NCBI GenBank assembly: GCA_014801075.1
Contig: JAAVEW010000005.1
Span: 8,590 to 72,589, forward strand
DNA from: Barnesiella sp.
GTDB lineage: Bacteria > Bacteroidota > Bacteroidia > Bacteroidales > Muribaculaceae
Length of the DNA stretch: 64,000 nucleotides
Direction of reading: 5' to 3'
Part shown: positions 53,005 to 62,045 of the stretch, in pieces
Layout: every line of letters begins with the position of its first letter
Numbering within the stretch: position 1 is the stretch's first letter
The notes under the pieces: generated by a model
What the model saw: only the letters and a program-made list of their open reading frames with translations
The model's database searches: none
What the model was told of the DNA's origin: nothing
Made by a program: the position numbers and the translations under genes

Positions 53005-56000
53005 TTACTTCTTTTTATTGGCGTCAATCTCTTTGAGAAGTTCCTCAACGGCTGTGCGGAGCTGAGTGTCCTCCCCTTTCACGATTGTCTCGGGCGAATT
53101 GGCCACCTTGATGTCGGGCTCAAGCTGAGTGTTTTCAAGATAGCTTCCGTCGGGCAACTGATAGCCTACTACGGGAATACCGAAGTAGAGCGACGGATCC
53201 TGAAGGGTAACCCAGTTGACCGAAGTCATGGTACCGGGCACGGGCATACCGACGAGCTTGCCGAGGTTGCGGTTTTTGTAGACCCAGGGTGTGCCGTGGG
53301 CGTTGGAGTAGCAAGGCTCGGCCATGAGCATGATGGTAGGCTTGTTGTAACGGCGCGAGGGCATGTCGCACACTTCCTCGCCTCGTATCACCTGAGTGAA
53401 GTATTTGTCGCCCGAAAGGAACACTTCGACATCCTCGTGCAGTCGACCGCCGCCGTTCCAGCGAATATCGATAACGGCGCCCTCACACTCGTTGTACTTG
53501 CCGAGCAGATCGGAGTAGAGAGTGCGGAAACTGTCATCGCCCATCGACTCGATATGTACGTAGCCGAGACGACCGTTTGACCAGCGTTTCACATCTTCGG
53601 CACGCTGTTTCACCCAACGGTTGTAGAGGAGGTCGCCCTCAGCACCTGCCGAAATCGGTTTCACCACTTCGTCAAAGTCAGCGCCTGAGGCGGGGTCCTT
53701 TATGGTGACGAGTGTTTTCTTATTGGCAAGGTTGTTGATTACGGTAGTGGGGTCGATGTCGTCGCCTATCTCCTCGCCGTTGATTTTGGTGATAATCATG
53801 CCGGGACGGAGCTTGGTGGCGGCGTTGTCAAACGGACCGCCTGTGATGATTTCCTCAACCTTGAGGCCCTTGCCGTTGTAGTTCATGTCGTAGAGCAGAC
53901 CGAGACGCGCGGTGCGGTCGGTGATGGCGTTGGCCTCATTGCCGCGGAAACCTGAGCCGGTGTGCGACACGTTGAGTTCGCCGAGAAGTTCCGAAAGCAT
54001 TTCGGAGAAGTCATAGTTATTGTTGATATGGGGGAGGAACCGGCGGTAGGCCTTGGTCATGGCTTCCCAGTCGACGCCGTGCATATTCTTGTTGTAGAAC
54101 ATCTCGCGCTCCGAGAGATACACTTCGTCAAACATCGCCTCGCGCTCGGCAGCGTGGTCGAGGGTCATGGTTGCCGACGAACTGATAGAGGTCGATTTGT
54201 CAGAACCAGCATCAATCTTGCGCATCTTGTCGCCGCTGATAAAGAGAGTCTTGCCGTCGGCTGAAGGATGGAGCGAAGCGCCATTGGCGTCGATGCGCAC
54301 TGCAACCGAGGGCATGGGGTCGCGAAGGTCCATCTTCCAGAGGTCGTAGCCTTTCTCCACGCTCATGAGGTAGTAGAGGTTCTCGCCGTCGTTGTCGACC
54401 CAGGCGCCTGCGAGGTCGGCCGAGAAGGGAGTGAGACGTTCCACGCGGTCCATGATACCGTCGAGTTCCACTACGATAGCGTCGTCATCGTCATTCTCCT
54501 CTTTGTCGCCATCTTTCTTGTCGGCGTCCTTCTTGTCCTTTTTATCTTTCTTGTCGGCATCATCCTTTTTCTTATCCTTGGCTGACTTCTTGTCGGCCTC
54601 CTTGCGGAGTTCGAAATCCTCCTCGTCGAGGTGGAAACGGTCGTAGGCATCGCGATTGAGGAACACAATCATTGCATCGTCCTGCGAGCCCCATGAGGCG
54701 TGGTTGCGCATACCGTACTTCTCGGTGAGAAACACGATGGCGTTGCCCCCCATAGCCCACTGCGGGTCGCGGTCGGTGTAACCCGAACGGGTAAGATGAG
54801 TCATCTCGCCGCTCTCCACGTTGATGATGGCGATGTCGGTGTAAGGGCTGTGGTGGTTGTCGTCGACTTCAAGCGCAATCCAGCGGTTGTCGGGCGACCA
54901 TTTGTAGTCAAAGCCACCGTCGCGGTAACGGTAGGTGGAGCCGTCGGTCAGCTGTTTCACCTTCTTGGTCTTGGTGTCCATGACCATCAGCTTGTTGCGG
55001 TCCTGGATGAAGGCGAGCTTCTTGCCGTCGGGCGAATATTTCGGGAGCGTACGCTCAGTTTTGTCGGCAGCGATTAAGGGCGCTTCGTCGATAAGCGTTG
55101 CGTTGGAGAAGTTAGGGTCATCGTCGCGCGCAATCTTGGCCGAGTAGATATTGTAATGGCCGTCGCGCAGAGAGGTGTAGACAATCTCGCGGCCTTCGGG
55201 GTGCCATTGCGGCATCTCCTCGGCTGCGGCAGTATTGGTAATCTGTTTCACTGACGAGTGGTCAACCGAGCCTACGAACACTTCGCCGCGGCTCGCATAG
55301 GCCACCTGCTTGCCGTCGGGCGAGAGGGCACCGCCGCGGCCGGTCACTCTTATGCGTTCCACTTCGGGGAACTCCTCGGTGTTGATGGCTACCGCCACTT
55401 TCTGAGGCTTGCCGCCGTCGCGCAGGGTGTAGAGTTCGCCGTCATAGCCGAAAGCGAGTGTGCCGTCGGCAGCCTGCGAGAGGAAGCGCACGGGGTGGGT
55501 CTTGAAGTTGGTCACCTGCACAGCCTTCGACATGTCGTCGACGGGAGCTTTCCACACGTTGAAAGTGCCGCCGTTGCGCTCCGAGAGGAAGTAGACGGTC
55601 TTGCCGTCGGGCGATAGCACGGGGTTGCGGTCCTCACCGGCGCGGTCGGTAAGATTCTTATGCGTGCCGGTTGCGGCATCGTAGCGCCATATGTCGCGGG
55701 TCACCGATGAGGTGTGATGCTTGCGCCATGCGTTTTCAAAGCCCTTGACATCCTGATAGAGGAATGAGCCGTCATTGCCCGTTACGGCGAGGGCCTGGGC
55801 GGGAGTGCCGAGCACCTGACGGGGCTTGCCGCCGTCGACGCTGACGGCATAGAGCTGGGTCATGCGTCCGGTGGGAAACATGGCACTTGCAGTCGGAGCC
55901 TGCACGGCTGCCGAGTAGTATATCTCCTTGCCGTCGGCCGAGAATGCTTCGGGGAGTTCGCCGGCCGAGTTGGAGGTGAGGCGTTTGGGAGTGCCGCCGT

Positions 56001-56283
56001 TGGCGTTCATCACAAATATGTCGGTGTTGCCGTGACGGTCGGAGGCAAAGGCTATCTTCTTGCCGTCGGGCGACCATCGGGGAGCGGTTTCGTAACTCTC
56101 GGAGGTGGTGAGACGGGTGGCCTCGCCGCCTGCGGCGGGCACGGTGTATATGTCACCTTTGTATGTGAATGCGATTTGCTTGCCGTCGGGCGAAATCACT
56201 GCGTTGCGCAGCCACAACGGGGTCGCTGCCGACAGACCGAGCGCCATCGCACCCGTCATAAATAGGACTACTCTTCTTTTCAT
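53005..56283 (-). CDS. Tricorn-like S41 family protease with PD40 propeller
   Basis: A 1092-residue exported protease with a signal peptide (about 1-20). The N-terminal half consists of PD40 blades (VISPDGKQIAFTYKGDIYTV and APRWSPDGKKIAFASDRHGN). A Lys/Asp-rich low-complexity insert at about 568-605 (KKDDADKKDKKDKKD) separates them from the Tricorn core. A PDZ-like domain follows (LKVEEIITGGPFDNAATKLR). The C-terminal S41 domain contains VIDIRWNGGGRLHEDVEVFL and the catalytic Ser (about 993) in EPCYSNAHGTPWVYK. It degrades peptides in the periplasm. The charged insert is unusual and may be a flexible tether. Confidence 0.92.
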   Translation of the reverse strand: MKRRVVLFMTGAMALGLSAATPLWLRNAVISPDGKQIAFTYKGDIYTVPAAGGEATRLTTSESYETAPRWSPDGKKIAFASDRHGNTDIFVMNANGGTPKRLTSNSAGELPEAFSADGKEIYYSAAVQAPTASAMFPTGRMTQLYAVSVDGGKPRQVLGTPAQALAVTGNDGSFLYQDVKGFENAWRKHHTSSVTRDIWRYDAATGTHKNLTDRAGEDRNPVLSPDGKTVYFLSERNGGTFNVWKAPVDDMSKAVQVTNFKTHPVRFLSQAADGTLAFGYDGELYTLRDGGKPQKVAVAINTEEFPEVERIRVTGRGGALSPDGKQVAYASRGEVFVGSVDHSSVKQITNTAAAEEMPQWHPEGREIVYTSLRDGHYNIYSAKIARDDDPNFSNATLIDEAPLIAADKTERTLPKYSPDGKKLAFIQDRNKLMVMDTKTKKVKQLTDGSTYRYRDGGFDYKWSPDNRWIALEVDDNHHSPYTDIAIINVESGEMTHLTRSGYTDRDPQWAMGGNAIVFLTEKYGMRNHASWGSQDDAMIVFLNRDAYDRFHLDEEDFELRKEADKKSAKDKKKDDADKKDKKDKKDADKKDGDKEENDDDDAIVVELDGIMDRVERLTPFSADLAGAWVDNDGENLYYLMSVEKGYDLWKMDLRDPMPSVAVRIDANGASLHPSADGKTLFISGDKMRKIDAGSDKSTSISSSATMTLDHAAEREAMFDEVYLSEREMFYNKNMHGVDWEAMTKAYRRFLPHINNNYDFSEMLSELLGELNVSHTGSGFRGNEANAITDRTARLGLLYDMNYNGKGLKVEEIITGGPFDNAATKLRPGMIITKINGEEIGDDIDPTTVINNLANKKTLVTIKDPASGADFDEVVKPISAGAEGDLLYNRWVKQRAEDVKRWSNGRLGYVHIESMGDDSFRTLYSDLLGKYNECEGAVIDIRWNGGGRLHEDVEVFLSGDKYFTQVIRGEEVCDMPSRRYNKPTIMLMAEPCYSNAHGTPWVYKNRNLGKLVGMPVPGTMTSVNWVTLQDPSLYFGIPVVGYQLPDGSYLENTQLEPDIKVANSPETIVKGEDTQLRTAVEELLKEIDANKKK

Positions 56284-56598
56284 ATTTTGCAGAATTATAC
56301 TGTAGAATAATTAAATTTCGGAACTATAATGATGCAAATATACAACTTTTTCATCTTTTTGCCATGCCATAAAGCCGCTTTCTTTACATTATATTATATA
56401 AACCTGCGGCTGCATATAGTATATACCTGCGGCTGCGTGCCTTCTTACAACATCATATAACCATACGATGACCGCCGTTAACAATTTTTGTGGCTGACTC
56501 CATTTTGTAATCTCGGCCATTATGGCTATCTTTACGCGCCCATAGTCTGACAACTATAATCTTCTTACTGTAATATATCTAATATCGAAATTTGTCCA
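56284..56598. other. Divergent intergenic region with Tricorn promoter
   Basis: No gene is supported in these 315 bases. CAAATATA at 56335-56342 reads TATATTTG on the minus strand, a -7 box for the Tricorn-like gene. ACCTGCGGCTGC is repeated at 56402-56413 and 56425-56436 (23-bp period). TATCTTTA near 56527 is a near-match promoter for the small gene at 56599. Confidence 0.5.
56402..56436. repeat. Short direct repeat, 23-bp period
   Basis: ACCTGCGGCTGC appears exactly twice, 23 bases apart, each preceded by an ATATA run. It is isolated from known sites. Confidence 0.55.
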
Positions 56599-56835
56599 AT
56601 GTATAACGACATAGAGACCTTCATCACCGATTTGATACGTCAATCAGGCAGTTACGACATAGCCCGCGCAGAGTTCACACGCATTCTGGCCGACGACCCG
56701 GAGCTAACCATGCAATACAAGGAATGGTGTGAGGAGAACGGCTACACGGAACGCACCGGCTTCGATGAACTCGCTGACAGCCTGAGGGACTCTGACGACT
56801 CGGTGTGGGACACTTTAAACGACTTTGACGAATGA
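56599..56835 (+). CDS. Small acidic protein coupled to agmatine deiminase
   Basis: A 78-residue acidic protein, MYNDIETFITDLIRQSGSYD, mostly helical, with no signal peptide or motif that I recognise. Its stop overlaps the aguA start (ATGA at 56832), so it is translated together with the putrescine pathway enzymes. It might be a regulator or partner of that pathway, or an unrelated conserved protein; position is the only evidence. Confidence 0.65.
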   Translation: MYNDIETFITDLIRQSGSYDIARAEFTRILADDPELTMQYKEWCEENGYTERTGFDELADSLRDSDDSVWDTLNDFDE

Positions 56836-57893
56836 CAACGACTACAACGTTACACCCCTCCGCCCCGACACGACGCATGCCCGCCGAGTGGGAACCCAAC
56901 GGCGCCGTGCTCATAGCGTGGCCTCACGCCGATACCGACTGGGCCTACATGCTCGATGACGTCACGAAATGCTACATCGACATCGTCCATGCTATCGTCG
57001 ACAGCGGAGCAATCCCCGTAGTGGTGGCGCCCGACATAGCGCTTCCCAAGAAATATCTCGCCGACATCGACGGCTCCCGCATCATATTCTGCCAGGTAGC
57101 CACCAACGATACATGGGCCCGCGACTTCGGCCCTATCACAGTGAAGGATGGAGATACCACGCGCCTGCTCGATTTCTGCTTCAACGGCTGGGGATTGAAA
57201 TTTGCCGCGTGCCTCGACAATCTCATCAACTCCAAACTGTCACGCGCATCGCTCTTCACCGCTCCGCTTGAGAATCATCTCGGCTTCGTGCTCGAAGGCG
57301 GCTCGATAGAGAGCGACGGCTGCGGCACCATACTGACCACCTCGGAGTGTCTGCTCTCGCCCAACCGCAACGGCGACCTCTCACGCGAGCAGGTCGAGGA
57401 GTACCTGTGCAAGGCTCTCGGCGCCCGACGCGTGCTGTGGGTTGACCACGGCTACCTCGCAGGCGACGACACCGACTCCCACATCGACACTCTCGCACGC
57501 CTCGCCCCCGGCGACACTATCCTCTACGTGAAGTGTGACGACCCCTCCGACGAGCACTACGAGCAACTGTCGCTCATGGAGCAGGACCTCATGGCCATGC
57601 GCACAGCCGACGGCCGCCCCTACAATCTCGTAGCGCTACCAATGCCCTCGGCCATCTACGACGAGGATGGCGAGCGTCTCCCCGCCACCTACGCCAACTT
57701 CCTCATCACCGACACGTCGATACTGCTCCCGGTCTACAATCAGCCGGCTAACGACCGCCTGGCCGAGCAGATAATGCAGATAGTATTTCCCGAGCGCCGC
57801 ATCATCAAGGTCGATTGCAGCGCGCTTATACGTCAACACGGTTCGCTCCACTGCGTCACAATGCAGCTCCCACGTCAAATTCTTCCTATATGA
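56832..57893 (+). CDS. aguA: Agmatine deiminase
   Basis: A 353-residue pentein-fold deiminase that converts agmatine to N-carbamoylputrescine and ammonia. Family motifs are MPAEWEPNGAVLIAWPH, NDTWARDFGPITV, FVLEGGSIESDGCGTIL and DDTDSHIDTLARL, and the catalytic Cys341 is in HGSLHCVTMQLPRQ near the C-terminus. Bacterial peptidylarginine deiminases share the fold, but the intracellular form without a signal peptide and the neighbouring N-carbamoylputrescine amidase point to agmatine. It overlaps the upstream small gene and the downstream aguB. Confidence 0.94.
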   Translation: MTTTTTLHPSAPTRRMPAEWEPNGAVLIAWPHADTDWAYMLDDVTKCYIDIVHAIVDSGAIPVVVAPDIALPKKYLADIDGSRIIFCQVATNDTWARDFGPITVKDGDTTRLLDFCFNGWGLKFAACLDNLINSKLSRASLFTAPLENHLGFVLEGGSIESDGCGTILTTSECLLSPNRNGDLSREQVEEYLCKALGARRVLWVDHGYLAGDDTDSHIDTLARLAPGDTILYVKCDDPSDEHYEQLSLMEQDLMAMRTADGRPYNLVALPMPSAIYDEDGERLPATYANFLITDTSILLPVYNQPANDRLAEQIMQIVFPERRIIKVDCSALIRQHGSLHCVTMQLPRQILPI

Positions 57894-58783
57894 AAACTCC
57901 CGATACACTCAGAACAGGTATAATACAGCAGCACAACACCGGCGACATCGCCGACAACCGCCGCCGCATAGCCGACAAGATACGTCAGCTCGCCGCCCAA
58001 GGCGCACAGCTCATTGTCAATCAGGAACTTCACGACTCGCTCTACTTCTGCCAGACGGAGAACGTCGACGAGTGTAACCTCGCACTCCCGCTCGACGACC
58101 CTTCCATACTCGCCTACGGCGAACTGGCGCGCGAGCTTGGTGTAGTGATAGTTACCTCAGTGTTTGAGCGTCGCGCTCCCGGTCTGTACCACAACACCGC
58201 CATAGTGTTCGAGGCCGACGGCAGCGTGGCCGGCAAGTACCGCAAGATGCACATTCCCGACGACCCCGCCTACTACGAGAAGTTCTACTTCACCCCCGGC
58301 GACCTCGGTTTCGCTCCCATCGACACCTCGGTAGGACGTCTCGGTGTGCTCGTATGCTGGGACCAGTGGTACCCCGAAGCCGCCCGCATCATGGCCCTGT
58401 CAGGCGCCGAAATCCTCATCTACCCCACCGCCATCGGCTATGAAAGTTCCGACGCTCCCGAAGAGCAGCGCCGCCAACGCGAGGCATGGATAACAGTGCA
58501 GCGCGGCCACGCCGTAGCCAACGGTCTCCCCGTTGTGGCGGTCAACCGTGTGGGCCACGAGCCCGACCCATCCGGTGCCACCAACGGCATCTCATTCTGG
58601 GGCAACAGTTTCGTAGCCGGTCCGCAGGGCGAATTTCTCTACGAAGCACCCACCGACGCCGAGGCCACAGCCATAATCGACATCAACATGCGCCGCTGCG
58701 AGCAGGTGCGCCGCTGGTGGCCCTTCCTCCGCGACCGCCGCATCGATGCCTACTCCCCCATCCTGCGCCGCTTCAACGACTAA
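57890..58783 (+). CDS. aguB: N-carbamoylputrescine amidase
   Basis: The start at 57890, overlapping the aguA stop (ATGA), gives 297 residues beginning MKTPDTLRTGIIQQHNTGDI; the open frame extends upstream only as a shadow. It is a nitrilase-fold amidase with the catalytic Glu46 (NQELHDSLYFC), Lys119 (KYRKMHIPDD) and Cys156 (VLVCWDQWYPEAAR). It completes agmatine-to-putrescine conversion started by AguA, releasing CO2 and ammonia. No arginine decarboxylase is in the window. Length and motifs match the AguB family. Confidence 0.95.
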   Translation: MKTPDTLRTGIIQQHNTGDIADNRRRIADKIRQLAAQGAQLIVNQELHDSLYFCQTENVDECNLALPLDDPSILAYGELARELGVVIVTSVFERRAPGLYHNTAIVFEADGSVAGKYRKMHIPDDPAYYEKFYFTPGDLGFAPIDTSVGRLGVLVCWDQWYPEAARIMALSGAEILIYPTAIGYESSDAPEEQRRQREAWITVQRGHAVANGLPVVAVNRVGHEPDPSGATNGISFWGNSFVAGPQGEFLYEAPTDAEATAIIDINMRRCEQVRRWWPFLRDRRIDAYSPILRRFND

Positions 58784-58809
58784 GCCCCGGCAGGTAGCTT
58801 TAGCTCCGC

Positions 58810-58837
58810 AAAGGCCTTCACCATAAAGGCCTTGACC
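58810..58837. repeat. Direct repeat AAAGGCCTTnACC after aguB
   Basis: AAAGGCCTTCACC (58810-58822) and AAAGGCCTTGACC (58825-58837), 15-bp period, precede the long hairpin. Confidence 0.55.
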
Positions 58838-58869
58838 TGACCGAAGCCTTCTTCTTAAAGCAATAAGGC

Positions 58870-58935
58870 TTTCACCTTACGACAAACCCCATCGCTGATT
58901 ACGCTGTCAGCGATGGGGTTTGTCGTAAGGTGAAA
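58870..58935. repeat. Very long perfect hairpin, 29-bp stem
   Basis: Bases 58870-58898 pair perfectly with 58907-58935 around an 8-base loop. Core of the left arm: CACCTTACGACAAACCCC. It is followed 50 bases later by an ordinary terminator, so it is probably a second-function repeat or a very stable RNA hairpin. Confidence 0.75.
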
Positions 58936-58985
58936 TATAAAGCCTGCAAGGCAAAGGCCCTTAAAGAGAAAGAGCTATCGGGCAA

Positions 58986-59013
58986 AAAAAATGCCTCATC
59001 CGAGGCATTTTTT
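58986..59013. terminator. Bidirectional terminator between aguB and the C10 protease
   Basis: AAAAAATGCCTC (58986-58997), an ATCC loop and GAGGCATTTTTT (59002-59013) form a perfect 12-bp stem with A- and T-runs for both strands. Confidence 0.85.
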
Positions 59014-59035
59014 ATATAGTAAAAGCGGGAGCAGA

Positions 59036-61852
59036 TTACTTCACTGCTATCTTGGCTACGGTGCGGGTGCCGTTGTCGAGAGTTACCGATACGAGGTAGA
59101 TACCTGCGCCGAGCGAGGAGAGGTCGTAGCGGTTGGCGGCGGCGAGCATGCCGGAAGCGGTGTAGATTTCAACCGACTTCACATTCTGACCGTCGGCGGG
59201 CACTACGCGGAGAGTGTCACCCTCAACCCAGATGGCTACAGCGCTCTTGGCTGCCTCGATAAGATCGGCACCGGAAACATCGCCGATAGCTACCGGCTTC
59301 GCATAGAGCGAATAGTTACCCGCGGGAGTCGAAGCCGACGAGGAACCAATCTCGATTACAGCCATGTAGAGACCATCCTCAAGTGAGCTGCCGGGACGAT
59401 AGTTGCCTGACAAAGCTACTTTATTACCCGGTTCAAAGGAAGTGGACGACCTCATGTTGACAATCTCGCCGTTGCGGTTGTTGAGCTGACGGAGTCTTAA
59501 ATATAAGGTAGTTCTGACAGTCTTGCGACCCACAAGCTCGAGAGAGTAAGGCACTTGCTCGCCCTTGGCAATGTGCTCGGGGAATTCGAACGAAGTAACG
59601 TCGGCCACGATTACATCGCCGTCGTCAACGGTGATTACGAGCGGCTCGTCGAGCGATACCATCTCGGTCATTGAGAAGTCGTCGTTAATCTGAAGGAAAT
59701 CAAGAGTATAAGTACCGGGCTCGTTGGCGATAGCACGGCTGAAGATTACGGAAACCGACTTATCATCGACAAAGTTGGCCTCGGCCATCACCATGCGGGT
59801 TGTCTCACCGGTGGCGGTATTGGTCAGGCGCGACTCAATCTTGGCGGTACCGGGAGCACCGGCATTGCGGAAGTAGGCGGTAACGTAGATGTTCTCGCCC
59901 TGTGTGAGACGGTCGGGCACTGAGGCTGTAGCGTTGTTGACTTGCCATGTGGGGGTTGCCACGAGGCGCGCAACGGGAGCGTCGGGCTTGGCATGCACAT
60001 TGACTTCGGTAGCTTCAAAACCGTTGAGGTCAAAGGGATACTCATTACCGTTGGCTGCTACAAGACCCGAAAGGATATAACGGCCTGCAGTGATGTCGGC
60101 GCTGACGGGGAAAGTAACATCTACGGTCTCTACGCTCTGGTTGTAGACCGATACCGAAGCTTTGGCATCAAACACAGCCGAGGGGTTGTCGACACCGGTG
60201 AGGCGCAGGGTAATCTCCGAGATGTCATAGTCGCCCGAAAGGCTTTCAATAGTCACGGTGGCACGACCGTAACCGCCGGCATAGAGGTCGCCGTCGGTGG
60301 TGAACGCCGAGTGCTGCACTACCTCGGGTGCAGGAGTGTGGCGCTCTACAATCGAGATGCTGCCGTTGGTCACCTTGACATTTACGTAGGAGGGAAGGTT
60401 GACGGGGTGACGCAGAATGGTCCAGTCACTGTCGTCGCCCTTGAATACGAAACACATCTGATAGTCACCGTCGGGCACATCGCTTACGTTGCTCGCCACG
60501 CTGCGAAGAGTAATCATCTCCGAGCCTGAGTAACCGTTGGCGAAGCCTTTAAACTGAATATTGTCACCGCCGAGGGTTGCAACAACCTTGCCATCCTTGA
60601 CAAGCGCACCCTCAACGCGGCCGTTGAAAGGCTCTATGTCGATGTTACCCACGAATGTCATCATGGTGAAAGTGTCGCCGAAGGGACCGTCGGCACTGCA
60701 TCGCGAGTCGGCATAGAGAGCATAGTCGCGCTTCGAACCGGGCTGCGCGGGCTGAATACCTGTCACCATATCCTGGCCAAGGTTGTAGCCGCCTCCGCCA
60801 CCACCTGCGCCGAGCGACGAGGGGTCGAGATGGTTGATACGGAAATAACCGTTGGAGCTGCCATACCAACCCCAGTTGACGTGGAAGAAATCCTGCGAGT
60901 CATAGCCGTCGAGCACGAAAGCGTGGCCACCGCCACCGTTGTCGCTCGTACCGCCGTAGAACACGGGGCGGCCGGCCGACAGTTCATCCTTAATCATGCC
61001 CACCCATTCCGATGTGGGATAGTATTCGCGGCGGTGAGAACGCACGGCGTTGTCGTAGCCGAAGTATGTGCGGAGAGCGTAAGGCACGAGCATGTCATAA
61101 GCACCGCTGCCCGCTGCCTCATACTGCATCTCCACGGAGATGCCGAAGTGTGCGGCAAGCGTGGAGTAAGCCTCAGTCTGTGCGGCGGTGACATTGTCGG
61201 GCACTACAGTGGGCATCAGGTCCCAGTTGTAGGTGGTGCTGCCGAAGTCAGCTGTCAGGGTATTCTTTGACGCGGGGTCGGTATAGGTCTTTGTGCCCTG
61301 TCCTACCGCGGGATAGCTGTAGTGGCGCATAATCTGCGTAGCGGCGCAGGCCACGCAGCCTGTATAGTAGTGGGTAGTGCCGGTAGAGAGGGGTGTCATG
61401 GTGTTGAACGGCGCGTCCTGGCCCCAGGTGATGTCGCCGAGCAGAGGCTCTACCACCACTGTGGGAGCGGAGGCTATCGTCGAACCTGCGGCATCGTCGC
61501 CCTCGGGCAACGCTTCGTAGGCCGCAGTGTAGAGACGCAGTATGTCGACAAGTCCGTCGGGAGCCGAGGCGAGGTCGATAGCGCCGGCATTGTTGTAGGC
61601 GAGTATGTCGCCGAAACGGTCGTCACCCGACACGATTACGAAGCCGCCACCATCGTAGTTGTAGATATAATAAGGTGACGCCACGTCAGCGTTCTGCGAC
61701 TTGGCTACCACTCGGCGGGGCGAGGGGCGGTCAATGCTCTTGCCGGCCATGAAGTCGGCCGCGATGCCTGCTGCCTGCGAGGGATTGATGGTTTTTGCTC
61801 CGGCGGGAACGGCTATGCCGAGCGCCGCGAGCAAATAATAAAATCTTTTCAT
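59036..61852 (-). CDS. Secreted C10 (streptopain-like) cysteine protease
   Basis: A 938-residue exported protease. It has a signal peptide (about 1-19) and a pro-region (about 20-125, with SPYYIYNYDGGGFVIVSGDD). The C10 catalytic domain (about 130-365) has nucleophile Cys166 in YYTGCVACAATQIMRHY and His310 in GGGGHAFVLDGYD, followed by HVNWGWYG. A glycine loop occurs near 350 (GAGGGGGGY). The C-terminal about 570 residues are beta-sandwich repeats, ending in a 75-residue tail (VEIYTASGMLAAANRYDLSS and VSVTLDNGTRTVAKIAVK) like a type IX sorting domain. It likely cleaves proteins at the cell surface or outside. Confidence 0.92.
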   Translation of the reverse strand: MKRFYYLLAALGIAVPAGAKTINPSQAAGIAADFMAGKSIDRPSPRRVVAKSQNADVASPYYIYNYDGGGFVIVSGDDRFGDILAYNNAGAIDLASAPDGLVDILRLYTAAYEALPEGDDAAGSTIASAPTVVVEPLLGDITWGQDAPFNTMTPLSTGTTHYYTGCVACAATQIMRHYSYPAVGQGTKTYTDPASKNTLTADFGSTTYNWDLMPTVVPDNVTAAQTEAYSTLAAHFGISVEMQYEAAGSGAYDMLVPYALRTYFGYDNAVRSHRREYYPTSEWVGMIKDELSAGRPVFYGGTSDNGGGGHAFVLDGYDSQDFFHVNWGWYGSSNGYFRINHLDPSSLGAGGGGGGYNLGQDMVTGIQPAQPGSKRDYALYADSRCSADGPFGDTFTMMTFVGNIDIEPFNGRVEGALVKDGKVVATLGGDNIQFKGFANGYSGSEMITLRSVASNVSDVPDGDYQMCFVFKGDDSDWTILRHPVNLPSYVNVKVTNGSISIVERHTPAPEVVQHSAFTTDGDLYAGGYGRATVTIESLSGDYDISEITLRLTGVDNPSAVFDAKASVSVYNQSVETVDVTFPVSADITAGRYILSGLVAANGNEYPFDLNGFEATEVNVHAKPDAPVARLVATPTWQVNNATASVPDRLTQGENIYVTAYFRNAGAPGTAKIESRLTNTATGETTRMVMAEANFVDDKSVSVIFSRAIANEPGTYTLDFLQINDDFSMTEMVSLDEPLVITVDDGDVIVADVTSFEFPEHIAKGEQVPYSLELVGRKTVRTTLYLRLRQLNNRNGEIVNMRSSTSFEPGNKVALSGNYRPGSSLEDGLYMAVIEIGSSSASTPAGNYSLYAKPVAIGDVSGADLIEAAKSAVAIWVEGDTLRVVPADGQNVKSVEIYTASGMLAAANRYDLSSLGAGIYLVSVTLDNGTRTVAKIAVK

Positions 61853-61973
61853 TTAAAGCAGAATTGTTATTTGATTAAATAATATAAATATCGAATTAGA
61901 TACTATTGCAACGAGCATAAAGTAAACTTATAACGTGATATTCACGACAATATTTTATCTCTGCATTATAAAA

Positions 61974-62019
61974 TCCGGAACTTGAATGGTCGAAAACGGT
62001 CGGCCGTTCAAGTCCCGGA
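61974..62019 (-). terminator. Terminator of the FN3-containing secreted gene
   Basis: TCCGGAACTTGAATGG (61974-61989) is complementary, with two wobble-type mismatches, to 62004-62019; on the minus strand a T-rich tail follows. Confidence 0.6.
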
Positions 62020-62045
62020 ATTATTTTGAAAAAGCTGTTGCTAAA

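Noticed and set aside
54268..54646. Plus-strand open frames over the Tricorn-like gene
   Set aside because: Ser/Leu-rich composition mirrors the Lys/Asp-rich insert read antisense; it is a shadow of the real gene.
57815..57889. Upstream extension of aguB
   Set aside because: It lies inside aguA in another frame, and the AguB N-terminus begins at the ATG at 57890.
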